DNA of 64,000 nt from Martinezella rhizogenes (GCA_013322215.1 JAAMEZ010000052.1:36919-100918); one strand, 5' to 3'. Counted from the first letter of the stretch, positions 7,515 to 18,381 are shown. Notes: generated by a model from the sequence alone, not told the origin. Made by a program: numbers and translations.

Positions 7515-8896
7515 GAGATCAAAGCGTCGCGCCAGGCCTGCCGATAGCGGATCAACCCGGCCAGTTCGGCGCGAACGGGCAAGTTTTCCGCTGTTGTCCC
7601 AGGGCGTATGCCCGTCAGCAGCGCTGCACCCTGGCTGGTGCCTGTCGAGCCCGCCAGCGCAATAACGTCGGTATTCGTCAAGGCGGACAGGGCTTTAAGG
7701 TAGGCGCGGTTGAGCGCGAAGGGTCCTTCGACGAAAATCGATCCTCTGGCGCCGATCAAGCCGAGGCAAGCTTCTGTCATCAGCGCGAGATAGAGGCTGA
7801 CGGCGGCAAGGCGCTCGGCATTGTTCACGGCGTTATCCGCGATCCAGCGCCGCTTGCTGCCGGGAAAGGGACCGGAACCTTCAACGACGTTGGGCAGCAG
7901 CATGAGACTTTTGCCGATCACCGGCTCAAGAGCAGCCTCGATCGCCTCGGGTGATGCGGTGCCGATTTCGGCGGCCAGAATCTCGAACTCGCGGCCACCC
8001 ATGAAGCGTGCGGATGGTACGGCACGGCCGTAGGCATCGACATTGGCAAGCGCATCGCGCTTGGGATCGAGATGCTCGAGATCGCCGCCAACGCCGAAAC
8101 TGATTACCCAGGTTCCGGTCGAGACGACCGCAAACGGGGCTTCGTTTTCCACCAGATGCGGCAGAAGCGAGGCGTTGGAATCGTGAATGCCGCAATAGAC
8201 GGGCACGGCTCTTGCCAGACCGATTTCCGCGGCAAGCGTCGGCAATACCGATCCGAGCGCATCGAAGGCCGAACGCACCGGCGCCATCAGCGGGCGGATG
8301 CAAAGCGTGTCGACCAGAGAGGAGTAGCCTTGCGTGGTCGGGTTCCAGAGATCGGTGTGGCAGCCGAGTGAAGTCACCTCGTTGGCAGCGACGCCGCTCA
8401 GCCGGAATGCCCAGTATTGCGGATAGGTCAGGATCGTGGCAACGCGGGCGAAATCGGCGGGAAAGCTGCCTTTCAGATAGTGAATCTGCGCGCCGATGTT
8501 AAGCCCGACCGACAGTCCGGGCGAAAACGTCTCGGCGAATTCAGGTCGCAACCGGTCATAGGCGTCCCGAACGGCTTGGGGATAGGCGTGCTCATAGTCG
8601 AGAACCGGCATGGCAAGACTGCCGTCGGCCGCAAGCAACACGGCAGATGCGCCATGCGTCGTGATCGATATCGCATCGAAACCGGGCGCGACTGTAAAGC
8701 CCTTCAGCGCTTCGATGATGAAATGCCAGAGCCTTTCGATGTCGTAATGCGGGTAGGGCTCGGTCTTCAGCACGCTGTTACCCGTCTTGACAACGGCGAC
8801 CTCGCTGCCCGTACCGGCATCGAGCACGACCACCTTGGCGTTGGTCTTGCCGATGTCGATCACGGCGATGTGGCGGTAGGCTGTCTCGGTGCTCAT
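7511..8896 (-). CDS. rhaK: FGGY-family rhamnose kinase RhaK
   Basis: The kinase has 461 aa from the ATG at 8896. It starts with the FGGY phosphate loop AVIDIGKTNAKVVVLD and has the adenosine-binding motifs VSTGTWVISFG and LAGSTGTSQGAALLTG in the C-terminal domain. In the rhizobial rhamnose pathway RhaK phosphorylates the sugar in the cytoplasm, and work on Rhizobium leguminosarum showed that it is also needed for transport by the RhaSTPQ importer. It is the last gene of the leftward rhaRSTPQUK operon and its start overlaps the rhaU stop by 4 bp, implying translational coupling. It is not closely similar in context to enteric RhaB loci. Confidence 0.93.
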   Translation of the reverse strand: MSTETAYRHIAVIDIGKTNAKVVVLDAGTGSEVAVVKTGNSVLKTEPYPHYDIERLWHFIIEALKGFTVAPGFDAISITTHGASAVLLAADGSLAMPVLDYEHAYPQAVRDAYDRLRPEFAETFSPGLSVGLNIGAQIHYLKGSFPADFARVATILTYPQYWAFRLSGVAANEVTSLGCHTDLWNPTTQGYSSLVDTLCIRPLMAPVRSAFDALGSVLPTLAAEIGLARAVPVYCGIHDSNASLLPHLVENEAPFAVVSTGTWVISFGVGGDLEHLDPKRDALANVDAYGRAVPSARFMGGREFEILAAEIGTASPEAIEAALEPVIGKSLMLLPNVVEGSGPFPGSKRRWIADNAVNNAERLAAVSLYLALMTEACLGLIGARGSIFVEGPFALNRAYLKALSALTNTDVIALAGSTGTSQGAALLTGIRPGTTAENLPVRAELAGLIRYRQAWRDALIS

Positions 8897-9219
8897 GGCA
8901 GATAAAAGACCGCGACGAGATCGCTCTGAACCGGCGAATTGTCGGGATTGGTCGCCATGATATCGGCCATATGCGCCCACCATTTCTTCATGACGGGATG
9001 GTCCGGCAGGCTCGCCATTGTGTGATCCTTCGGCCGCGTCAGCACGCCGAAGAGCGTATTCGTCTCGCGATCGAGGTGGATGGAATAGTCGCTGACGCCG
9101 GACTCGTGCAGTAGGTCCACGAGTTCCGGCCAGATTTCGTCGTGGCGCTTCCGGTATTCCGCTTCCATGCCTGGATTGAGCGTCATCTTGAAGGCGTGGC
9201 GTTCGAGAGCAGCGGTCAT
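8893..9219 (-). CDS. rhaU: L-rhamnose mutarotase RhaU
   Basis: This small cytoplasmic protein of 108 aa has the ferredoxin-like dimeric mutarotase signature of the RhaM/RhaU family (AFKMTLNPGMEAEYRKRHDE, DYSIHLDRETNTLFG, MKKWWAHMADIM). It interconverts the alpha and beta anomers of L-rhamnose, so that the anomer taken up matches the one used by the isomerase or kinase. It overlaps rhaQ and rhaK by 4 bp on each side, as expected for a tightly coupled operon. Confidence 0.95.
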   Translation of the reverse strand: MTAALERHAFKMTLNPGMEAEYRKRHDEIWPELVDLLHESGVSDYSIHLDRETNTLFGVLTRPKDHTMASLPDHPVMKKWWAHMADIMATNPDNSPVQSDLVAVFYLP

Positions 9220-10232
9220 TTGGAACTCATGGTCTTGATGCGCCGGGCGACGATCGGCAACGCGATGGTGATGATGAGGAGGAGGCCGATGAAGATCGAC
9301 ATGACGATGCCGGGAACGTTGAGCAGGCCGAGGCCGAATGTGACGAGGCCCATGACGAAGGCGGCGATGACAACGCCGCCGATCGTGCCTGAGCCGCCGA
9401 GGATCGACACGCCGCCGAGCACGACCATGGTGACCACCTCCAGCTCCCAGCCGAGCGCGATCGAGGGGCGCGTCGAGCCAAGACGCGAGGTGAGGCAGAC
9501 GGCGGCGATGCCGCTCATGATGCCGGTCAAGAGAAACAGGATGAACTTGATCCGTTCGACCGGAATGCCGGAGAAGCGTGCGGCAAAATCATTGTTGCCG
9601 ATCGTATAGACCTGCCGGCCGAAATTCGTGGCATGCAGCAGGATCGCAAAAGCAATCGCAAGCACGATGAACAGCACGAATTCGAAGGAGAAGACCCAGA
9701 CGACGTAACCTTGGCCGAAATAGGCGAAACTATCCGGATAGTTGCCATAGGCCTGGTCGCCGAGCACGATGTAGGAAATGCCGCGAAACAGGCTCATCGT
9801 GCCGATGGTAACGACGATCGACGGCAGCTTCAGCACCGAAACCAGGAAACCGTTGAAGATACCGCAGACCAGGCCGACGCCGATGCCGATCGCGACGAGG
9901 CCGGGCGTGTCGACGCCCAGTTGCGCGGCGGCGCCCATCGCTGTCGAGGCGAGCGCGATGATGGCTGCGACCGAGAGGTCGATTTCGCCTGCGATGACGA
10001 GCAGCGCCATGGCAAAGGCGATCATCGCCTTTTCGGTGAAGTTGAAGGTCGCGTCCGAGAGATTGTAGGGATCGAGGAAATAGGGCGAGGCCAGCGAATT
10101 GAAGATGAAGATCGCGACCGCGACGCCGAAGAGCAGCGTTTCCCAGCTCGACAGGATGCGCTTGAAAGGAGTGCCGAGGCGATCCGGAATGACGCGCTTT
10201 TCCGCCGTTGCCGCTTGCGAACCGTTTGTCAT
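9216..10232 (-). CDS. rhaQ: Rhamnose ABC transporter permease RhaQ
   Basis: The protein of 338 aa is a polytopic inner-membrane permease of the CUT2 (ribose-type, BPD_transp_2) family. It has a hydrophilic N terminus of about 30 residues, then roughly 8-10 hydrophobic segments and the conserved loop VVLGGVSILGGSGTIGGVV. It forms the membrane channel together with RhaP, energised by RhaT and fed by RhaS. It overlaps rhaP by 4 bp upstream and rhaU by 4 bp downstream. Confidence 0.94.
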   Translation of the reverse strand: MTNGSQAATAEKRVIPDRLGTPFKRILSSWETLLFGVAVAIFIFNSLASPYFLDPYNLSDATFNFTEKAMIAFAMALLVIAGEIDLSVAAIIALASTAMGAAAQLGVDTPGLVAIGIGVGLVCGIFNGFLVSVLKLPSIVVTIGTMSLFRGISYIVLGDQAYGNYPDSFAYFGQGYVVWVFSFEFVLFIVLAIAFAILLHATNFGRQVYTIGNNDFAARFSGIPVERIKFILFLLTGIMSGIAAVCLTSRLGSTRPSIALGWELEVVTMVVLGGVSILGGSGTIGGVVIAAFVMGLVTFGLGLLNVPGIVMSIFIGLLLIITIALPIVARRIKTMSSK

Positions 10233-11233
10233 GCGATTGCTCCCTCGCTGGCGGTGTCTTTCGCGGCCTGATCTCTAAGGATGATACGGCCGCGGTTGCG
10301 TTCGCGGCGGGCATTGAAGACGACGGCCAGAATGATGACGGTGCCGGAGATTGCCATCTGCGTGAACGGCGAGATGCCGATGACCGGGAGCGCATTCTTG
10401 ATAACGCCGAGGAAGAGGGCGCCCAACACAGCGCCGGCGACCGAACCGACGCCGCCTGCGATCGAAATGCCGCCGATGACGCAGGCCGCCACGCTATCGA
10501 GCTCGAAACCGTTGGCGATATCGACATAGGCAACGGCATAGCGCGAGACCCAGAGATAGCCGCTGAGCCCGGCGAGCGCACCCGAGAGAACGAAGGCGAG
10601 GAAACGCGTCCAGCCGACGTCGATGCCGGCATAAACGGCGGCGACTGGATTACCGCCGCTGGCATAGGCCGAGCGGCCGAACTGCGTGTAGCGCAGCACC
10701 AGATACATCATCAGCACGATCACGATGCCGATCCAGGCAAGCACCGGCAGGCCGAGAAGTGGTGTACGCGGCACGTTCAGGAAGATCGGCGTGAACTGAT
10801 GCGCATTCACCCAGGCGCCGCCCGACAGCACGAAGGCCATGCCGCGATAGATCGTCAGGGTGCCGAGCGTGACGACAATCGGCGGGATTTCCAAGGCCCA
10901 GACGAGATAGCCATTGATGGCGCCAAGAACCGCACCCATCAGGATTGCCGTGATGACGAGCACGATCAACGGAATATCGGGATAGGCCGCATTCAACATC
11001 GCAACCGCCATGCCCGTCAGCGCGAGGTTGGCGGCGACGGACAGATCGATCGATTTGGTCAGAATGACGGTCATCTGGGCGAGCGCCAGGATGATGAGGA
11101 TCGAGGTATCGTTGAAGATATTGGCGAGATTGGCGGGCTCGGCAAAGCCGACGGCGCGCGTTGCGAAACCAGCGATCATCACGGCGATGATGATGAAGAG
11201 CAGTGTCTCTCGTCTTTTGAGGATACGTGGCAT
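10229..11233 (-). CDS. rhaP: Rhamnose ABC transporter permease RhaP
   Basis: The protein has 334 aa from the ATG at 11233, which has GGGAGA 5 bp upstream; a longer reading frame exists but lacks such a site. It is a CUT2-type permease with multiple membrane segments and the conserved loop CVIGGISIAGGVGSVAGAVL. It pairs with RhaQ to form the channel for L-rhamnose in the inner membrane. It lies 10 bp after rhaT and overlaps rhaQ by 4 bp. Confidence 0.94.
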   Translation of the reverse strand: MPRILKRRETLLFIIIAVMIAGFATRAVGFAEPANLANIFNDTSILIILALAQMTVILTKSIDLSVAANLALTGMAVAMLNAAYPDIPLIVLVITAILMGAVLGAINGYLVWALEIPPIVVTLGTLTIYRGMAFVLSGGAWVNAHQFTPIFLNVPRTPLLGLPVLAWIGIVIVLMMYLVLRYTQFGRSAYASGGNPVAAVYAGIDVGWTRFLAFVLSGALAGLSGYLWVSRYAVAYVDIANGFELDSVAACVIGGISIAGGVGSVAGAVLGALFLGVIKNALPVIGISPFTQMAISGTVIILAVVFNARRERNRGRIILRDQAAKDTASEGAIA

Positions 11234-11243
11234 CCGGCTCTCC

Positions 11244-12779
<1,536 letters not shown>

Positions 12780-12808
12780 CAGCAATGTACCGGATCAGAG
12801 AAACCAGG

Positions 12809-12830
12809 TCCGGCGGCTGTCGCCGCCGGA
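12809..12830 (-). promoter_or_regulatory. Intercistronic hairpin between rhaS and rhaT
   Basis: A perfect 9-bp GC-rich stem (TCCGGCGGC / GCCGCCGGA) with a TGTC tetraloop follows the rhaS stop. No T-run follows on the leftward strand. It may stabilise the rhaS message or partly terminate transcription, giving more binding protein than permease. Confidence 0.7.
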
Positions 12831-12852
12831 GAGCTGCGAATGCTTGCTTCGA

Positions 12853-13848
12853 TCAGAAAACCTTGGAGAACTGATCGATGTTCGAAGCGTTGTAGACGAA
12901 CGGATCGGCCATGGCGGCTTCGCCGTTTGCGTCGACCTTGATCTTGCCCATGCGGCCAGCATTGATCTCGCTGCCCGGCTTGCCGTCGGTCTCGCCCTTG
13001 ACAAGGCGATAGGCGATCTGCGTTGCAGAATAGCCGAGATCGATCGGGTTCCAGATCGCGAATTCCTTCGTCGCACCGGATTTGATCGCGCCGGCCATTT
13101 CAGACGGCAGGCCGAGACCGGTCACGTAGACCTGGCCGATCTTGCCGGCATCCTTGACGGCCTGCGAAGCGGCAAGCACGCCGACGGTCGTCGGGGCGAC
13201 GATGACCTTGACTTCCGGATGCGAGGTCAGGAGGCCCTGGGCTTCACGATAGCTCTTGTCGGAGAGGTCGTCACCATAAACGGTCGTGACCAGGTTGAGA
13301 CCCGGGAAGTCCTTGAGCTGCTTCTTCATTTCGCCGATCCAGATGTTCTGGTTCGTCGATGTCGTCGTTGCCGACAGGATGGCGAAGTTACCCTTGCCGC
13401 CGTCGAGATGATCCTTGGCAAGCGTCAGGCACATCTTGCCGATCAGCTCGTTGGACGAGGGGTTCAGCTGCAGGATGCGGCCAGCCTTGGCGACGCCGGA
13501 ATCCCAGGAGATGACCTTGATGCCACGCTGTGCCGCCTTCTTGAGGGCAGGTACGACTGCATCGGGATCGTTTGCGGAGATCGCGATGGCATCGACGCCC
13601 TGCGCGATCAGCGAGTTGATGACTTCGATCTGGCCTTCAGCCGTGGTCGAGGTCGGGCCGGTGTAGATCACCTGCACGCCGCCGAGATCCTTGGCGGCTT
13701 CCTGAGCGCCCTTGTTGGCGGCTTCGAAGAAGCCGTTGCCCAGCGACTTCACCACGAGACCGATCTTGATGTCTTTTGCACTTGCCGCGCCGGCGAAAAG
13801 CGTGGCCGCAAGCGCAACGCCGATCGCCAATTTCTTTGCTATATTCAT
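12853..13848 (-). CDS. rhaS: Rhamnose ABC transporter substrate-binding protein RhaS
   Basis: The protein has 331 aa from the ATG at 13848, with a strong GGAGGAAG site upstream. A signal peptide (MNIAKKLAIGVALAATLFAG, cleavage after ASA) precedes a type I periplasmic binding fold starting DIKIGLVVKSLGNGFFEAAN, typical of CUT2 sugar-binding proteins. Positions such as DSGVAKAGR and the VTGLGLPSEMAG loop match the RhaS family. It captures L-rhamnose in the periplasm for RhaTPQ. It is the second gene of the rha operon, and a stable hairpin follows it. Confidence 0.94.
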   Translation of the reverse strand: MNIAKKLAIGVALAATLFAGAASAKDIKIGLVVKSLGNGFFEAANKGAQEAAKDLGGVQVIYTGPTSTTAEGQIEVINSLIAQGVDAIAISANDPDAVVPALKKAAQRGIKVISWDSGVAKAGRILQLNPSSNELIGKMCLTLAKDHLDGGKGNFAILSATTTSTNQNIWIGEMKKQLKDFPGLNLVTTVYGDDLSDKSYREAQGLLTSHPEVKVIVAPTTVGVLAASQAVKDAGKIGQVYVTGLGLPSEMAGAIKSGATKEFAIWNPIDLGYSATQIAYRLVKGETDGKPGSEINAGRMGKIKVDANGEAAMADPFVYNASNIDQFSKVF

Positions 13849-13901
13849 GTCACTTCCTCCCAAAGTTAATAGGCATGCTCACCCCACCTGAGCCGCGCGT
13901 T

Positions 13902-14714
13902 TCATGCGACCGATGGGGAATCTTCCTCCTCGGCCTGAGCCGAAACATTTGCGATGATGAGCGATACGCCGGCATCCTCGATCATGCGCACGGTCTCGGC
14001 GGTCACGCCGTCATCGGTGATGATGGTCGAAACCTGCTCGAGCGGGCAAAGGATCAGGCTGGAACGCTGACGGAACTTGCTGGAATCGACCATGAGGACG
14101 AGTTCGTCGGCCTGTCGCATCAGCTTCTGCTCACTCTGGATCAGCAGGCCATCCGCTTCCATGATACCGAGAGGGCCAACGCCTTGCGCGCCGAGGAACA
14201 TGCGGCGTGCGTAGAAATTGCGGGTCGTATCGTTGTCGAACGGCGAAAGGATCAAGCTCTGCTCGCGATAAATCGCGCCGCCCGGCACTGTCACCGTATT
14301 CTTCGAATGCTTGACCAGATGTTCGGCAATGGCGAACGAATTTGTCATTACCTGCAGCCGGAAAGCTGAAATATAATGAACGAGCTGGAATGTCGTCGTG
14401 CCGCCATTGATGATGATGGCGTCACCCGGGCTGCATAATTCTGCCGCCTTGCGCGCAATTGCGCGTTTCTTATCGATATTGACGGATTCTGAGACGCGGA
14501 AGGGTCGACCGACGAGATTGCCGAGTTGCGGAGGATGGATCGATTCCGCACCACCACGCACGCGCCGGATCTTTCCCTGCACGTGCAGGGCGGCGATATC
14601 ACGGCGTATTGTCGCCTCCGAAGCCTCTGTCAGCTCGGAAATATCCTGAATCGTCACGACAGACTTTTCCTGTACGGCGCTCAGAATAATGCGATGGCGT
14701 TCACGTTCGTGCAT
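13902..14714 (-). CDS. rhaR: DeoR-family rhamnose regulator RhaR
   Basis: The protein has 270 aa from the ATG at 14714, preceded by AAGGAGGAG. The N-terminal DeoR helix-turn-helix (VVTIQDISELTEASEATIRR, then DIAALHVQGKIRRVRGGAES) is followed by a sugar-phosphate-sensing domain with GDAIIINGGTTTF and PGGAIYREQS. DeoR proteins are usually repressors released by a phosphorylated sugar intermediate. In Rhizobium leguminosarum the orthologue represses the rhamnose genes. Two inverted copies of a 19-bp site lie in the promoter region shared with rhaD, so it probably controls both arms and itself. Confidence 0.93.
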   Translation of the reverse strand: MHERERHRIILSAVQEKSVVTIQDISELTEASEATIRRDIAALHVQGKIRRVRGGAESIHPPQLGNLVGRPFRVSESVNIDKKRAIARKAAELCSPGDAIIINGGTTTFQLVHYISAFRLQVMTNSFAIAEHLVKHSKNTVTVPGGAIYREQSLILSPFDNDTTRNFYARRMFLGAQGVGPLGIMEADGLLIQSEQKLMRQADELVLMVDSSKFRQRSSLILCPLEQVSTIITDDGVTAETVRMIEDAGVSLIIANVSAQAEEEDSPSVA

Positions 14715-14756
14715 CGGCTCCTCCTTATTGGCGGTTATTTCGCAAATATGACAAAG

Positions 14757-14829
14757 TGTCAATCATAAACGATCATAAACTTTCATATTGCATCGCAGCA
14801 TTATCGAATTTGATCGTTTTCGATTGACA
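14757..14829. promoter_or_regulatory. Divergent rhaR/rhaD promoters with two inverted operator copies
   Basis: TGTCAATCATAAACGATCA (14757-14775) and, on the other strand, TGTCAATCGAAAACGATCA (14811-14829) match at 17 of 19 positions and face opposite ways. Each contains a TTGACA -35 element, one reading towards rhaR (14757-14762, minus) and one towards rhaD (14824-14829, plus). A repressor on these sites would block both promoters at the -35 region. Part of the left site is repeated in tandem (ATCATAAAC twice, 14762-14780). RhaR is the obvious candidate; binding is inferred. Confidence 0.7.
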
Positions 14830-14923
14830 GGGTGACTATATGTGAGCGATACCCTGCTCACAAAGGGCGGTTCCAATCGTAACGTGATCCGCCTGCAGGA
14901 CTTGATTTTCAAGGGAGGATGAC

Positions 14924-17020
14924 ATGGCGGCTGACGTTCAGCTTCTGAAGAACCGTTGGGATGACGCATATGCGGCCGGCCTCGATGAGCCGGGCAAGCT
15001 GCTTTATCGCTCGAATCTGCTCGGTGCAGACAAGCGTATCACCAACTACGGCGGCGGCAACACCTCGGCCAAGGTCATGGAAACCGATCCGCTCTCCGGC
15101 GAAAAGGTCAAGGTGCTCTGGGTCAAGGGCTCCGGCGGCGATGTCGGCACCATCAAGCTTGACGGTTTCGCCACGCTCTATCAGCACAAGCTCGACAGCC
15201 TGAAGAATATCTATCAGGGTGTCGCCGACGAGGACCGCATGGTCGGCTTCCTGCCGCACTGCACCTTCAATCTCAACGCCCGCGCCGCTTCGATCGACAC
15301 GCCGCTGCATGGCTTTGTGCCGTTTACCCATGTCGACCACATGCATCCCGACGCCATCATCGCTATCGCCGCCTCGAAGAACTCGCGCGAACTGACGCGT
15401 GAAATCTTCGGCGACGACATCGGCTGGCTGCCCTGGCGGCGCCCCGGCTTCCAGCTCGGGCTTGATCTCGAAGCCTTCGTCAAGGCGCATCCGAACGCCA
15501 AGGGCGTCGTCCTTGAAAGCCATGGTCTCTTCACCTGGGACGATGACGCGAAGGAATGCTACGAGCTGACGCTCGCCATCATCAACAAGGCGATCGAATG
15601 GTTCGCCGCCAAGACCGAAGGCAAAACCATTTTTGGCGGTGCGGTCGTCGAAAGCCTGCCGCAGACGGAGCGCCGCGCTATCGCCGCCCGGTTGATGCCC
15701 GAGATTCGCGGCCGCATCGGCAAGGCCGAGCGCAAGCTCGGCGATTTCGACGATCAGGGCGCTGTACTCGAATTCGTCAATTCGAAGAATCTTCGCCCGC
15801 TCGGCGTGCTTGGCACCAGCTGCCCGGATCACTTCCTGCGCACTAAGATCCGCCCGCTGATCGTCGATTTCGATCCGGCAAAGCCCGATGTTGACGCCGT
15901 CATTGCCGGTCTCGACAAGGCGCTGGAAGACTATCGCGCCGACTACGCGCGCTACTACAATGATTGCAAGCATGACAATTCGCCTGCCATGCGCGATCCG
16001 AACCCGGTGATCTTCCTCGTTCCCGGCGTCGGCATGCTGTCCTTCGCCCGCGACAAGGCGACAGCCCGTATCGCCGGCGAGTTCTACGTCAACGCTATCA
16101 ACGTCATGCGCGGCGCATCTACGGTTTCCGAATATCAGGGCCTGCCGGAGCAGGAAGCCTTTGATATCGAATACTGGCTGCTGGAAGAGGCGAAGCTGCA
16201 GCGCATGCCGAAGCCGAAGAGCCTGGCTGGCCGCGTTGCTTTCGTCACTGGCGGTGCCGGCGGTATCGGCCGCGCCACGGCTGCGCGCCTGGTGGGCGAG
16301 GGGGCTTGTGTGGTTCTGGCTGACATCGACCAGGCGGCACTTGAAAGCACGCAGGCTGATTTCGCCAAGAGATATGGTGCGGATGCGGTGCGCAGCGTCA
16401 GGCTGGACGTCACCAAGGAAGATGCCGTCATCTCCTCCTTTGCCGAGGCTTGCGTCGAATTCGGCGGCGTCGACATTCTGGTATCGAATGCCGGCATCGC
16501 TTCGTCCGCGCCGATCGAGAGCACCGAGCTCTCGATGTGGAACCGCAATATCGATATCCTCGCGACCGGCTATTTCCTCGTCTCGCGCGAAGCCTTCCGG
16601 CTGTTCCGCCGCCAGAATCTCGGTGGCAACGTTGTCTTCGTCGCATCGAAGAACGGTCTGGCCTCCTCGCCGAATGCCGCCGCCTATTGCACGGCAAAGG
16701 CAGCAGAGATCCATCTCGCCCGCTGCCTGGCGCTGGAGGGCGCAGAAGCCGGCATCCGCGTCAATACCGTCAATCCCGATGCCGTCCTTCGCGGCTCGAA
16801 GATCTGGAACGGCGAATGGCGCGAGCAGCGCGCCGCCTCCTCGAAGATCGAGGTGGACGAGCTAGAGGAACATTACCGCAAGCGCTCTATGCTGAAGCTC
16901 AATGTCTTCCCCGAGGACATTGCCGAGGCGATCTACTTCCTGGCCTCTGATTTGTCCGCCAAGTCGACCGGCAACATCATCAACGTCGACGCCGGCAACG
17001 CGCAGAGCTTTACGCGCTGA
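14924..17020 (+). CDS. rhaD: Bifunctional rhamnulose-1-phosphate aldolase / short-chain dehydrogenase RhaD
   Basis: The protein has 698 aa and two domains. Residues 1 to about 425 are a class II aldolase/adducin domain (NYGGGNTSAKV, WVKGSGGDVGTI, HVDHMHPDAIIAIA with zinc histidines, LESHGLFTWDDDAKECYEL). Residues from about 430 are a short-chain dehydrogenase with FVTGGAGGIGRATA, the NAG motif (VSNAGIASSA) and catalytic AAYCTAKAAE (Tyr-x3-Lys). The aldolase splits rhamnulose 1-phosphate into dihydroxyacetone phosphate and L-lactaldehyde; the dehydrogenase domain probably oxidises the lactaldehyde. AGGGAGGATGAC precedes the ATG. It is transcribed divergently from rhaR and followed by rhaI. Confidence 0.95.
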   Translation: MAADVQLLKNRWDDAYAAGLDEPGKLLYRSNLLGADKRITNYGGGNTSAKVMETDPLSGEKVKVLWVKGSGGDVGTIKLDGFATLYQHKLDSLKNIYQGVADEDRMVGFLPHCTFNLNARAASIDTPLHGFVPFTHVDHMHPDAIIAIAASKNSRELTREIFGDDIGWLPWRRPGFQLGLDLEAFVKAHPNAKGVVLESHGLFTWDDDAKECYELTLAIINKAIEWFAAKTEGKTIFGGAVVESLPQTERRAIAARLMPEIRGRIGKAERKLGDFDDQGAVLEFVNSKNLRPLGVLGTSCPDHFLRTKIRPLIVDFDPAKPDVDAVIAGLDKALEDYRADYARYYNDCKHDNSPAMRDPNPVIFLVPGVGMLSFARDKATARIAGEFYVNAINVMRGASTVSEYQGLPEQEAFDIEYWLLEEAKLQRMPKPKSLAGRVAFVTGGAGGIGRATAARLVGEGACVVLADIDQAALESTQADFAKRYGADAVRSVRLDVTKEDAVISSFAEACVEFGGVDILVSNAGIASSAPIESTELSMWNRNIDILATGYFLVSREAFRLFRRQNLGGNVVFVASKNGLASSPNAAAYCTAKAAEIHLARCLALEGAEAGIRVNTVNPDAVLRGSKIWNGEWREQRAASSKIEVDELEEHYRKRSMLKLNVFPEDIAEAIYFLASDLSAKSTGNIINVDAGNAQSFTR

Positions 17021-17028
17021 TATCAAAC

Positions 17029-17063
17029 GGCCTGCGCCGCGGCTATGCTTGCCGGCGCGGGCC
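17029..17063 (+). promoter_or_regulatory. Intercistronic hairpin between rhaD and rhaI
   Basis: Arms 17029-17039 and 17053-17063 (GGCCTGCGCCG / CGGCGCGGGCC) form an 11-bp stem with one G-U pair. No T-run follows, so it is more likely a message-stability element than a full terminator. Confidence 0.55.
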
Positions 17064-17084
17064 TTCATCGTCTGGGAGGAAAGA

Positions 17085-18377
17085 ATGGCCGAGTTTAGAA
17101 TTGCGCCCGATCTGGTTGCTGCAGAAAACGACAAGCGCGCCGCCGCGCTGAAATCCGACTATGAGGCGCTTGGCGCCACGCTCGCCCGTCGCGGCGTCGA
17201 TATCGAGGCCGTCACCAAGAAGGTTTCCGAATTCTTCGTTGCCGTCCCGTCCTGGGGCGTTGGTACCGGCGGCACGCGTTTTGCCCGCTTTCCCGGCACC
17301 GGCGAGCCGCGCGGCATCTTCGACAAGCTCGACGATTGCGCGGTCATCCAGCAGCTGACGCGGGCGACACCCAGGGTCTCGCTGCATATTCCATGGGACA
17401 AGGCGGATCCGCGTGAACTCAGGGCCAAGGGCGATGCACTCGGCCTCGGCTTCGACGCCATGAACTCCAACACGTTCTCGGATGCACCCGGCCAGGCGCA
17501 TTCCTACAAGTTCGGCTCGCTCAGCCATGTCGATGCGGCAACGCGTGCGCAAGCTGTGGAGCACAACATCGAATGCATCGAGATCGGCAAGGCGCTCGGC
17601 TCGAAAGCGCTGACCGTGTGGATCGGCGATGGCTCGAACTTCCCCGGTCAGACCAATTTCACCAAGGCGTTCGAACGCTATCTCGCCGCCATGGCCGACA
17701 TCTACAAGGCGCTGCCGGATGACTGGCGGCTATTTTCCGAACACAAGATGTACGAGCCGGCCTTCTATTCGACTGTGGTTCAGGACTGGGGCACCAATTA
17801 CCTGATCGCGCAAACGCTCGGCCCCAAGGCGCATTGCCTCGTCGATCTCGGCCACCACGCGCCGAACACGAATATCGAGATGATCGTCGCGCGCCTCATC
17901 CAGTTCGGCAAGCTCGGCGGTTTCCACTTCAACGATTCGAAATATGGCGACGATGATCTCGACGCCGGCGCCATCGAGCCCTATCGCCTGTTCCTCGTCT
18001 TCAACGAACTGGTCGATGCCGAACGGCGCGGGGTCAACGACTTCAATCCGGCTCACATGATCGACCAGTCGCACAATGTCACGGACCCGATCGAAAGCCT
18101 GATCTCCAGCGCCAACGAGATCCGCCGCGCCTATGCGCAGGCGCTGATCGTCGATCGAAACGCGCTCGGCGATTATCAGGATGCGAACGACGCGCTGATG
18201 GCCTCGGAAACGCTGAAGCGCGCCTATCGTGCCGATGTCGAGCCTATCCTTGCCGAAGCACGTCGCCGTGCCGGCGGCGCCATCGATCCGGTCGCGACCT
18301 ATCGGGCGAGCGGTTATCGTCGCAAGGTCGCCGCAGAGCGGCCAGCCTCTGCCGCAGGTGGCGGCGGGATCATCTGA
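17085..18377 (+). CDS. rhaI: L-rhamnose isomerase RhaI
   Basis: The protein has 430 aa from the ATG at 17085, with GGAGGAA upstream; an upstream extension of the frame overlaps rhaD and is unlikely. It belongs to the rhamnose isomerase type seen in Pseudomonas stutzeri and rhizobia, a xylose isomerase-like TIM barrel. Metal-ligand candidates lie in LFSEHKMYEPAFYSTV, CLVDLGHHAPNTNIE and GGFHFNDSKYGDDDLD. It converts L-rhamnose to L-rhamnulose in the cytoplasm. It is cotranscribed with rhaD and followed by a terminator hairpin. Confidence 0.94.
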   Translation: MAEFRIAPDLVAAENDKRAAALKSDYEALGATLARRGVDIEAVTKKVSEFFVAVPSWGVGTGGTRFARFPGTGEPRGIFDKLDDCAVIQQLTRATPRVSLHIPWDKADPRELRAKGDALGLGFDAMNSNTFSDAPGQAHSYKFGSLSHVDAATRAQAVEHNIECIEIGKALGSKALTVWIGDGSNFPGQTNFTKAFERYLAAMADIYKALPDDWRLFSEHKMYEPAFYSTVVQDWGTNYLIAQTLGPKAHCLVDLGHHAPNTNIEMIVARLIQFGKLGGFHFNDSKYGDDDLDAGAIEPYRLFLVFNELVDAERRGVNDFNPAHMIDQSHNVTDPIESLISSANEIRRAYAQALIVDRNALGDYQDANDALMASETLKRAYRADVEPILAEARRRAGGAIDPVATYRASGYRRKVAAERPASAAGGGGII

Positions 18378-18381
18378 GATT

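Noticed and set aside
14909..16714. Long open frame (601 codons) on the minus strand opposite rhaD.
   Set aside because: RhaD on the plus strand is unmistakable; the antisense frame has low-complexity composition typical of shadows.
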